Origin: an uncultured Clostridia bacterium
GTDB lineage: Bacteria; Bacillota; Clostridia; Christensenellales; Borkfalkiaceae
Direction of reading: 5' to 3'
Assembly (NCBI GenBank): GCA_937915565.1
Contig: CALDMH010000129.1
Location: 1 to 12,065, forward strand
Length of the DNA: 12,065 nt
In this document: piece by piece, positions 1 to 6,514 of the stretch
Layout: every line of letters begins with the position of its first letter
Numbering within the stretch: the first letter of the stretch is position 1
Program-made: the position numbers and the translations under genes
The notes under the pieces: generated by a model
Told to the model about the DNA's origin: nothing
What the model saw: only the letters and a program-made list of their open reading frames with translations
The model's database searches: none

Positions 1-6
1 TGAAAA

Positions 7-399
7 ATGAATTTTACGCCTTTGATTCTGGTGTTGCCGTTACTTTTTAAAAACGATTCGTCGTGGCTGAAAAACGTTTTGCCGCGGCTTGATTTGCCGA
101 GCTTTGCGCCGCTGTTTAAAATTCTCGGATTCGACGATAAAACGATAGATTTTTTAACGTCCGAAAAATTTGCCGAAACGCTTTCCACTTTGAGCGAGAA
201 AGGCTCGGATTTGAAAACTTTGTTGCCCACACTCCTCGAACTGTTCTCCTCTTCCCGAAAAAATCGGGAAGAAAAAAAAGAGGCGGCTTCGGGAGCGGGA
301 ACTCCCGAAGCCGCCGACGTGAACGCCGCATATTTTACGCCCGTTAAAGACTTTATCCCCGATGACGTTTCGGAAAGCCTTTCGGCATACTTTAACTGA
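7..399 (+). CDS. Hypothetical protein, 130 aa, family not recognised
   Basis: I do not recognise this protein. An in-frame TGA at 1-3 directly precedes the ATG at 7, so translation cannot begin further upstream; any ribosome binding site is outside the window. Residues 1-14 are hydrophobic but short, with no clear signal peptide or full membrane helix. Residues 20-80 are rich in Leu, Phe, Lys and Asp with two similar leucine/proline stretches (around 24-40 and 69-80), suggesting short amphipathic helices. Residues 81-105 are a low-complexity Lys/Glu then Ala/Gly/Pro linker, followed by a 25-residue aromatic and acidic tail ending in AYFN. The linker DNA contains two strong hairpins that on the opposite strand look like a terminator (separate entry). 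The gene converges on the polysaccharide operon. The protein-like composition supports a real gene, but homologues would be needed to confirm it. Confidence 0.6.
   Translation: MNFTPLILVLPLLFKNDSSWLKNVLPRLDLPSFAPLFKILGFDDKTIDFLTSEKFAETLSTLSEKGSDLKTLLPTLLELFSSSRKNREEKKEAASGAGTPEAADVNAAYFTPVKDFIPDDVSESLSAYFN
270..315 (-). terminator. Intrinsic terminator of the minus-strand operon, embedded in the convergent CDS
   Basis: The arms 282-295 and 302-315 form a perfect 14-bp GC-rich stem with a 6-base loop (296-301). Read on the minus strand, the stem is followed by TC and then eight T (279-272), the layout of a rho-independent terminator. On the plus strand the stem is preceded by the A-tract and has no T-tract after it, so it acts in one direction only. 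It lies about 250 bases past the stop of the last operon gene (567). No better terminator is visible in 400-566. A second hairpin, 251-258 pairing with 264-271 (8 bp, loop AAAAA), follows it. Confidence 0.6.
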
Positions 400-406
400 A
401 ACCGCG

Positions 407-461
407 TTTGTCGTCACGCGTTTACTATTGCGCTTTTGTCGTCAGCATTTACTACCGTGCT
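407..461. repeat. Two imperfect tandem repeats of 28 and 27 bp
   Basis: Unit 1 (407-434) and unit 2 (435-461) both begin TTTGTCGTCA and share TTTACTA further in; by eye about 23 of 28 aligned positions match, with one gap. They lie between the two convergent stop codons. No T-tract hairpin is associated and no function is evident. Confidence 0.5.
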
Positions 462-518
462 TTACTGCCGCCATCTACGTTGCTTATTTCGCCAATTACC
501 GCCAAAAAACGCCGTTAA

Positions 519-555
519 TCGACTTATAGCTCGACTTATTTAAGTAAGACGAGCT
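519..555. repeat. Short direct repeat plus imperfect hairpin between convergent genes
   Basis: TCGACTTAT occurs at 519-527 and again at 531-539. The second copy is part of an inverted repeat: 528-538 pairs with 545-555, an 11-bp stem with one A-A mismatch and a 6-base loop. Neither strand has a T-tract after the stem, so it is not a canonical terminator. It may help separate the convergent transcripts or be incidental. Confidence 0.4.
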
Positions 556-566
556 TGTGAACAGGC

Positions 567-1895
567 TTATATTTCGATTCTGCGCTTGCTCGAAACAACC
601 GAACAAATCGCGCTCGTTATCTCTCTCGGCAACATATCGGTTACCCTGCCGCTTCCGATTGCTTTGATAAACGCAACGATTTCGTACCTTATCCCCTCGC
701 CGCTTAACTGATAAAAATACCTTTTGTTATCCGCAGGGTTTTCGTAACGAATCTCGAAATAATCGGTTTTCCACCAGGGCGCAGGTACGTAAACGTAACC
801 TTTCGTTCCCGAAACGATAAGCTCGCCCTCCGACTTAACGCCCTTGCCGACCTTTAAAGTGGCAACGGCTTTGTCGTAAACGAAATCGATTTTTGAAAAA
901 GAATCGTATTCCTTTTCCTCGTCGGCAAAGGACGAAGTTATCCTAACGTCTTTATACTTCGTTCCGAGAAGTTGAAACACCGGCAAAAGAACGATAGGGC
1001 CCCAATCGCAACTGCTGTTCCAATTCTTTTTATAAAAATCGGGGTCGGCTTTGTCGTTGCCGCGCAGGCTCGTGCAAGTTGCGTCAACCGAAACGACGTC
1101 GCCTATCGCGCCGCTTTCAATCAAAAGAAGCATTCTCGCATAGGCCGTGGAATAAGCCGTTTTAACTGCGTCCATCAAAACGAGCCCCTTCTCGTCGGCA
1201 AGCGCAAAAAGTTCTTCACACTCCTCAACGCTTAACGCCATAGGGCTTTCGCAAATGACGTGCTTCCCTTTTTGAAGGGCTTTTTTTATTTGCTCGTAAT
1301 GAAGTTTCGGGTGCGAAGCGATATACAACGCGTCCGAAGCCTCGGTGATTTTATCGAAGTCGTCGGTGATAAGGTCGAGGTCGGGATACTCCTCGGCAAT
1401 TTCCTTGTTTTGGGAGCATAATCCCGAAATTTTGCAACCGTTTACGAATTTACTCTCGTTGATAAACTTCCTTAAAAGCGGCACTTCGCCCACAACGCCG
1501 AGCTTTATCATTCGGTTTTCGCTTCTTATATCCGTGCTCGAAACGCCCGTGGTTCTCGGAAGATACACTACCTTACAAATACTGTTCAAATAGTCGAATT
1601 TACCTTCCCAATCCGAGCCTACCGCAAAAATATCGACGCCGTATTTCCTGATGTCGTCGATTTTCTGCCCGTCATACTCCTCTATTATCACCTCGTCGGC
1701 AATTCCGAGGGCGCGCACGGCTTCAACTCTTTCGCTGACGGTTTGTTGATTGTTTATCTTGCCTCTCGTGCGGTCGTAATCGTCGCTCGTTACGCCGACG
1801 ATAAGCTTATCTCCGAGAGCCTTTGCCCTTTCGAGAAGCCTTATATGACCGAAATGAAGAACGTCGAACGTTCCGTACGTGATAACCTTTATCAT
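567..1895 (-). CDS. TagD-like cytidylyltransferase fused to a divergent Gfo/Idh/MocA domain
   Basis: The protein has 442 residues. Residues 1-128 are a cytidylyltransferase of the glycerol-3-phosphate (TagD) type: the nucleotide-binding motif GTFDVLHFGH is at 8-17, GSDWEGKFDYL at 93-103, and RTTGVSSTDIR at 114-124 matches the family's C-terminal RTxGxSTT signature. TagD itself is about 130 residues, so this domain is complete and should form a CDP-alcohol from CTP and an alcohol phosphate. Residues 130-442 resemble Gfo/Idh/MocA oxidoreductases, but the Rossmann glycine motif near 133-140 is poor, the family's EKP motif reads ESP (Ser217 for Lys), and the usual catalytic His/Tyr position appears to be Ile301. 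The second half may therefore be a weak, altered or inactive dehydrogenase. The ATG overlaps the aminotransferase stop by 4 bases, implying coupled translation. The true substrate is unknown. Confidence 0.85.
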   Translation of the reverse strand: MIKVITYGTFDVLHFGHIRLLERAKALGDKLIVGVTSDDYDRTRGKINNQQTVSERVEAVRALGIADEVIIEEYDGQKIDDIRKYGVDIFAVGSDWEGKFDYLNSICKVVYLPRTTGVSSTDIRSENRMIKLGVVGEVPLLRKFINESKFVNGCKISGLCSQNKEIAEEYPDLDLITDDFDKITEASDALYIASHPKLHYEQIKKALQKGKHVICESPMALSVEECEELFALADEKGLVLMDAVKTAYSTAYARMLLLIESGAIGDVVSVDATCTSLRGNDKADPDFYKKNWNSSCDWGPIVLLPVFQLLGTKYKDVRITSSFADEEKEYDSFSKIDFVYDKAVATLKVGKGVKSEGELIVSGTKGYVYVPAPWWKTDYFEIRYENPADNKRYFYQLSGEGIRYEIVAFIKAIGSGRVTDMLPREITSAICSVVSSKRRIEI

Positions 1896-2968
1896 ATCAA
1901 TTTTCTCGCGCGCATATCTTCGAGAGCTTTGAAAAGCTCGTCGTAATCACGCATAGTAAGCGCGCCGATATGCCCCACTCTCAATATTTTTTCCTTTAAT
2001 TCGCCGCCGTTCGGGCAAACCCATATCTTGTATTCGTCTTTTAAAACCGTGAAAATCGAATACGCGCTCACGCCGTTCGTCGGGCGAAGCGAAGTGACGG
2101 CGTTGGACGGCGACTCCGAAACGGTTTCAAACGGAAAAGCTTTGATTTTTTCTCTGAAATACTCCGCAAGCCCGTTTATGCGCTTTATTTCGGCTTCAAC
2201 GCCGCCCGCCTCGTCGATTTTTTTAAGCCTTGCGTTGATTTGCAAAAGCGTTCCGACGGCAGGCGTGAACGGAGTTTGACCTCTCTCGCCGTTTGAAAGA
2301 GCTCTTTTCAAATCGAGATACATACAACCCGCGTCTGCCGCTTCGATTCTTTTCAACGCTCTCGGCGACGTAACGATTATCGAAACCCCGGGAGGGCAAG
2401 CCAACGCTTTTTGAGAACCCGTGAGCATAATATCTGCGCCGAGCCGCGCCATATCGAATTCGTCCGCCAAAAACGAGCTGATTGCGTCAACGATAAGGAA
2501 AATGCCGTTTCTCTTGCAAAAATCGGAGATTAAATCCATATCGTAATGAACGCCCGTGGAGGTTTCGTGAACGTTTACGAGGAAAGCCGTGTAGCCTTTA
2601 CCTTCAAACGCAGAAAGATGCTCTTTTTTAAGGGCTTTGCCCGTTTCGAGCGTAATATCGTCGTGCGGGATTTTATGAATATCGAGAATTTCCGAAAAAC
2701 GATGACCGAACGAACCGCCGTTTACGACGATTGCCTTATCGTTTTTCGTGAGCGTGTTTATTACGGAAGCCTCCATCGAAGCCGTTCCCGAGCCGGTGAT
2801 AAACACGGCGCGAGAGCCTTCGGCGGCTTTTGCGAATTTTAAAACGAGTCGTTCGTTTTCAAACATAACTTCGGAAAATTCCGGAGTTCTGAAATAAGGA
2901 ACCTGCTCGGAACCTATTTCTCTGACGTAATCCTCGGACTGAACCGGTCCGACAGTGAAATTCAACAT
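1892..2968 (-). CDS. Class V PLP aminotransferase (PhnW / alanine-glyoxylate type)
   Basis: At 358 residues this is the usual length for class V (fold type I) aminotransferases of the 2-aminoethylphosphonate-pyruvate and alanine-glyoxylate group. Visible landmarks are the cofactor phosphate loop GSGTASMEA (59-67), the PLP-ring aspartate D161 in FLIVDAISS, the Schiff-base lysine K187 in GSQKAL, and R330 in RVGHIG, the position that binds substrate carboxylate in the family. It should move an amino group, probably from alanine or another amino acid, to an aldehyde or ketone. AGAGG sits 8 bases before the ATG. It starts 3 bases after the flippase stop and overlaps the cytidylyltransferase fusion by ATGA. 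That suggests it supplies the amine of the group the next enzyme activates. True phosphonate metabolism is possible, but no PEP mutase or phosphonopyruvate decarboxylase gene is in the window. Confidence 0.85.
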   Translation of the reverse strand: MLNFTVGPVQSEDYVREIGSEQVPYFRTPEFSEVMFENERLVLKFAKAAEGSRAVFITGSGTASMEASVINTLTKNDKAIVVNGGSFGHRFSEILDIHKIPHDDITLETGKALKKEHLSAFEGKGYTAFLVNVHETSTGVHYDMDLISDFCKRNGIFLIVDAISSFLADEFDMARLGADIMLTGSQKALACPPGVSIIVTSPRALKRIEAADAGCMYLDLKRALSNGERGQTPFTPAVGTLLQINARLKKIDEAGGVEAEIKRINGLAEYFREKIKAFPFETVSESPSNAVTSLRPTNGVSAYSIFTVLKDEYKIWVCPNGGELKEKILRVGHIGALTMRDYDELFKALEDMRARKLI

Positions 2969-2971
2969 ATT

Positions 2972-4300
2972 TCAATCCTCTTTTTTATCAATCTCACAAT
3001 TATTATTCTCTTCTGCCTTTTTCCGAAAATGTTTAAGCAAAAGCGACTCTATCATAATTTTGTTATTTGGTCGTATCGGTTTAAGAATAAAACCTACAAT
3101 AACGTTAGTAAAAATTTGAGTAAGAAGAGAAGCAATCGCCGCTCCGCTTATCCCTAAAAAACGAATAAGAGGAATATTAAGTAGAATGTTGAATATTGCT
3201 CCGCAAGCGTTTATCGCAACAATATATTTTTGTTTGTTTTCCGCAATAATCCAAATATCCCTTATTGTTCCAAGATATGAGAACGTCGTGTACCACACAA
3301 TTATTCTTAACGGTAAAGCAGCATTTAGAAATTCCGTGCCATATAAAATCCTTATTATGAACGGTGCAGCAATCGTCATAATTAAACTTTGCAGCAAAGA
3401 TAGATAAATCACCACAGAATACAGAATCTTTAATTTGTTTTTAAATTCGTTATCGTCAACTTTTTTCTTTTCAAAAATTGCCGGACGCATTGAATCTATA
3501 ATCGCTGCAAAAACAAAACTGGTCATTCCGGCGCACGTCACAGCAGCAGAGTAAAAGCCTGTTTCGGTGTTCCCAAGCATAAGTTTTATCATTATTTTAT
3601 CCGTTTGTGCGAATACCGTAATCATTATGCTCGATAAAACATAGTATTTACTTATAGACAACATTTCTATTGCCAGTTTTTTTGAAAATTTAAGTTTTTG
3701 TCCGCCTTTTTTCTTGTAAATAAAAAGCAACAAAACGGCTATAAGAAGATAGTCGGTAGAATTCGCAAGTGCATACCAATAAACACCAAACCCACAAAGT
3801 AAGACGATTATTTGCACCCCGGCGACAACGATATACGAAAACAACATCGCAATCGATATATACTTCGCCATAATTTTTGCGTGGAACCAGTACTGAATCA
3901 TTTCAAAAGCTTGAAACATCAGCAATAAACTGTAAATCATCGTTACAATTATTGTTCTCGGTTCATTGTGATTAGCAATACTCACAAAAGCAAAAACGCC
4001 GATTATGCATAACAAACTCGAAAAAAAGTTGAGATAAATCGTCGTTCCGACAACTTTTCCTTCCTCCTGCGGCCGACAAACTATCTCTTTTACTTCCGTA
4101 GAATCCAGCCCTAGTTTCATAAGTGGCGCAACAAATGTTACAACACTTGACGCATAATTCAGTAGTCCATAATCCCCGGGGCCGAAGTATCTTGCCGAAA
4201 TCGCCGTTACTATAAGCGTTAAAAACGCCTTAATAATTTTGCATCCAATAATCCAACCTGCATTTTTTACGATTTTATTCTGTAACAGTTGCTTAAACAT
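2972..4300 (-). CDS. wzx: Wzx-type polysaccharide flippase (MOP superfamily)
   Basis: This 442-residue integral membrane protein has hydrophobic segments spread along its length, consistent with 12-14 membrane helices. The N-terminus (KNAGWIIGCKIIKAF, then SARYFGPGDYGLLNYASS) is typical of the polysaccharide-transporter family, which flips undecaprenyl-pyrophosphate-linked repeat units across the cytoplasmic membrane. The middle part with QTDKIMIKLMLG and GFYSAA also fits this family. The ATG at 4300 follows the polymerase stop by 4 bases, with no strong ribosome binding site, so coupled translation is likely. The C-terminus is a charged cytoplasmic tail. The DNA is noticeably richer in A and T than the flanking enzyme genes (19 G+C in the 60 bases 3181-3240), as is common for serotype-specific flippase genes. 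Flippases of this family diverge fast, so the specific glycan cannot be read from it. Confidence 0.9.
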   Translation of the reverse strand: MFKQLLQNKIVKNAGWIIGCKIIKAFLTLIVTAISARYFGPGDYGLLNYASSVVTFVAPLMKLGLDSTEVKEIVCRPQEEGKVVGTTIYLNFFSSLLCIIGVFAFVSIANHNEPRTIIVTMIYSLLLMFQAFEMIQYWFHAKIMAKYISIAMLFSYIVVAGVQIIVLLCGFGVYWYALANSTDYLLIAVLLLFIYKKKGGQKLKFSKKLAIEMLSISKYYVLSSIMITVFAQTDKIMIKLMLGNTETGFYSAAVTCAGMTSFVFAAIIDSMRPAIFEKKKVDDNEFKNKLKILYSVVIYLSLLQSLIMTIAAPFIIRILYGTEFLNAALPLRIIVWYTTFSYLGTIRDIWIIAENKQKYIVAINACGAIFNILLNIPLIRFLGISGAAIASLLTQIFTNVIVGFILKPIRPNNKIMIESLLLKHFRKKAEENNNCEIDKKED

Positions 4301-4304
4301 AAAA

Positions 4305-5450
4305 TCAGAAACCGCCGTAATTGATATATATAAGAATTAGCCATCTAAAAAACACAACTGCCTCGCTCACATAACATAATGCTATGGCAAGCCTGTCGAA
4401 CGTCGTACGCAATCCTTTTTTTATAATTTGCCCGATAAAAATCGATATTGGTAAATAAAAATAGTAAATCATCCTGTACATCCAGTATATTTGCGCGGAA
4501 CACAAATAGAAAACCGAACCAAACATCGAAAGAAGCAGGTAATTATCATAATTATCAATCGATAATCTTAATCGTTTTCTTTTAACAACGCCTATTGCCG
4601 AAATTAAATAAAAAGGGAAACCTTTGAGAAATGCAAAAGGAGATTCCCCTGCCACGATACCATTCCCCGTAAAATACTCACTGATTTTCGCCGCAAGTGC
4701 CGATGACGGGTTGATTTTGACCAAAACACCTGCGAAAAACAAGCAAAGGCTCTTCATAAAAACAATACATAGCAATAAAATTACGACAAAAACATAAAGA
4801 TATTTTTTTTGCCAGCCGGTAAATCTAATCAAAAAATATATGGGAATAAGGATTACGGCAGTAATATGAAAAAGAATCGCCGCAACGATAAGCAACCACA
4901 CAATTATCTCGTTGATAAGCGATTTTTTCTTGTTCAGACAAATCGCAAACACAAGATACGCAAATCCAACCGAAAAACTTTGCTTCAGATTTACGAACGT
5001 AACGGCAACCACTATATCCGTTATAAGAAAAAAAACAACGGAATAAACCGTTACTTCTTTGGACAGGTTAAGGGCAAGAAAAAACATACAGCAACACGCA
5101 AACGTAGTAAAATACAAAACCGCGTTGAAATTATCCGTGAACAGTTGAATAAGTCTGAAAACAAACGTCATTCCGGTCGTTGATTTTATTTCCCCAATAA
5201 ACTGGAGATAATAGACGAACCTGTCCCCCTCGCCTTTCTTCGATATGTCTTTCCCGTACGTACAGCACACGTTATACAACGTGTAAAGCACGGCAAAAAA
5301 AACGATAAGGTAAATCGGTATTTTTAGAAAATCTTTACTCTTCTCGTCTGCAAATTTTCCGTTGTTCACTTTTAGAACGAAAACGTACATCAAAATTAAA
5401 CCGAACGATATTGCGCAATACAGCGTTACGCTCAATATACAATTTATCAC
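4305..5450 (-). CDS. wzy: EpsG-family / Wzy-like polysaccharide polymerase
   Basis: This is a polytopic membrane protein of about 381 residues with roughly ten hydrophobic segments. The stretch around VNLKQSFSVGFAYLVFA, followed by a short Lys-rich loop and then LFHITAVILIPIYFLI, matches the EpsG pattern, in which a Gln helix and a conserved His after the next helix are hallmarks. It would polymerise flipped repeat units outside the membrane. For the start, a TTG at 5465 would overlap the upstream GT2 gene but has no ribosome binding site. A GTG at 5450 has GGAG at 5463-5460 with a 9-base spacing and begins just after the GT2 stop, so I prefer it. EpsG and Wzy members are hard to assign by sequence alone, but the place between a GT2 and Wzx supports the call. 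Confidence 0.82.
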   Translation of the reverse strand: MINCILSVTLYCAISFGLILMYVFVLKVNNGKFADEKSKDFLKIPIYLIVFFAVLYTLYNVCCTYGKDISKKGEGDRFVYYLQFIGEIKSTTGMTFVFRLIQLFTDNFNAVLYFTTFACCCMFFLALNLSKEVTVYSVVFFLITDIVVAVTFVNLKQSFSVGFAYLVFAICLNKKKSLINEIIVWLLIVAAILFHITAVILIPIYFLIRFTGWQKKYLYVFVVILLLCIVFMKSLCLFFAGVLVKINPSSALAAKISEYFTGNGIVAGESPFAFLKGFPFYLISAIGVVKRKRLRLSIDNYDNYLLLSMFGSVFYLCSAQIYWMYRMIYYFYLPISIFIGQIIKKGLRTTFDRLAIALCYVSEAVVFFRWLILIYINYGGF

Positions 5451-5452
5451 TG

Positions 5453-6325
5453 TTATTTGCTCCAACGTTTATAAAAATATCTGCCGAAAGGCATAAACAA
5501 ACCAACGAGGAACGGATGTCCGCTCGTTTTTAATATCTCTTTTCTTTTCATTCCGGCTTTAAATCCGTAGCAAGAATATAAAATAGCTTTTTTTATTCTT
5601 TGTTTGAGTTTTATCCTTTTATTTAGTTCGACGCGCGAAGACGCCATTCCGCCGAGTGGGTTGTTCATTCTGAATTTTCTGCCGCTTTTCGTCAACCCGC
5701 CATCGAGATATTCGCACAAATAAATAACTTTTCTCACATATACGGTATCGTATTTTAAAGCCATATTCACCCATAAAACGTTTTCACCGACGAATCTTTC
5801 GCCCTCGAAAACCGGGAATGGATATTTTTTTAGAATATCCGAACGAATCACCTCGCAACAATCGCCTTTAACGTTTTTGTTAATTCTGAAGTCAATATGA
5901 TTTGACCTGTATTCGGCTTTCGGAAAAAACGCAAGGCTTTCATCCGTCGTTTTCCCTTTCAAAAAACTCAACCCGCAAATTTTCTCGTCGTTTTTGTACT
6001 TTTGCCAAGTAGAAAGTACGGTTTCAACCGCGTCTTCGGTCAGAAAATCGTCACTATCGAGAATAAGCGACAATTCTCCTTTTATATACGGGAACGCATA
6101 ATTAAGAGCAGTGTGTTTCCCTCCGTTCGGCTTCAGATGAAACTCCATATTGAAACTTCTGTCAGTTCTACTTTGAAGTTTCTCAAGTTCTTCCTTCGTA
6201 TTGTCGGTAGAACCGTCGTCAATGACGAGCCACTCGAAATCGTTACTCGTTTGTTTTAAAAGGCATTCGTATGTTCCGGGGAGAAAGTCTCCCCTATTAT
6301 ACGTCGGCGTGATAATTGTCAGCAA
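5453..6325 (-). CDS. GT2 family glycosyltransferase
   Basis: This is a GT-A fold inverting glycosyltransferase of about 290 residues. It begins with LTIITPTYNR, followed by WLVIDDGSTDNT for nucleotide binding, and the metal-binding DXD is DSD in LILDSDDF. The later VFEGERFVGENVLW and IYLCEYLDGGLT segments are typical of the EpsE-like GT2 group found in polysaccharide loci. There is no N-terminal membrane segment, so it is cytoplasmic or peripheral and would add one sugar to the lipid-linked repeat unit. For the start, TTG at 6334 touches the GAGG at 6338-6335 with no spacing, while TTG at 6325 lies 9 bases after it and loses only three residues, so 6325 is preferred. No ATG is available. Its stop lies 2 bases before the preferred GTG of the polymerase. 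The sugar added is unknown. Confidence 0.9.
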   Translation of the reverse strand: MLTIITPTYNRGDFLPGTYECLLKQTSNDFEWLVIDDGSTDNTKEELEKLQSRTDRSFNMEFHLKPNGGKHTALNYAFPYIKGELSLILDSDDFLTEDAVETVLSTWQKYKNDEKICGLSFLKGKTTDESLAFFPKAEYRSNHIDFRINKNVKGDCCEVIRSDILKKYPFPVFEGERFVGENVLWVNMALKYDTVYVRKVIYLCEYLDGGLTKSGRKFRMNNPLGGMASSRVELNKRIKLKQRIKKAILYSCYGFKAGMKRKEILKTSGHPFLVGLFMPFGRYFYKRWSK

Positions 6326-6326
6326 T

Positions 6327-6514
6327 TTATTCAACCTCGCAATATATTATCTTTAATACCGATTTGTATTTGTCGTAATTATCCAATATAACGGCGTAAA
6401 TATTTACCGTTTCGCTCTCGTTTTGTCGTCGCAAAGCAACCCGTTTGAGGGCAGCGTGGTTTCGCAAAAACCGCAAAGTATTAAAATTCCGAAAAGGATA
6501 ACGTTAAATATCAT
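6327..6514 (-). pseudogene. Small frame-disrupted ORF, possible single-pass membrane protein
   Basis: An ATG at 6514 overlaps the stop of the upstream glycosyltransferase by ATGA. It opens a hydrophobic reading frame (MIFNVILFGILILCGF, then CETTLPSNGLLCDDK) that soon stops at TAA, giving 36 codons. One base is missing, or the ribosome slips by -1, at the four-A run (plus-strand TTTT, 6421-6424). If so, the frame continues as NESETVNIYAVILDNYDKYK and ends at 6327-6329, overlapping the GT2 start. The reconstructed 62-residue product has one membrane helix and a soluble tail, and it fits the gene-to-gene spacing of the operon at both ends. I do not recognise it. It could be a mutated small gene, a remnant of a larger one, a sequencing or assembly indel, or chance. 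No other feature is seen in this 176-base gap. Confidence 0.35.

Noticed and set aside
528..555. Hairpin as terminator of either convergent transcript
   Set aside because: The stem contains a mismatch and neither strand has a T-tract after it; the structure at 270-315 is a much better terminator for the minus strand.
400..566. CRISPR-like or integration-site interpretation of the repeats in this gap
   Set aside because: Only two directly adjacent imperfect units without spacers, no tRNA and no integrase nearby.
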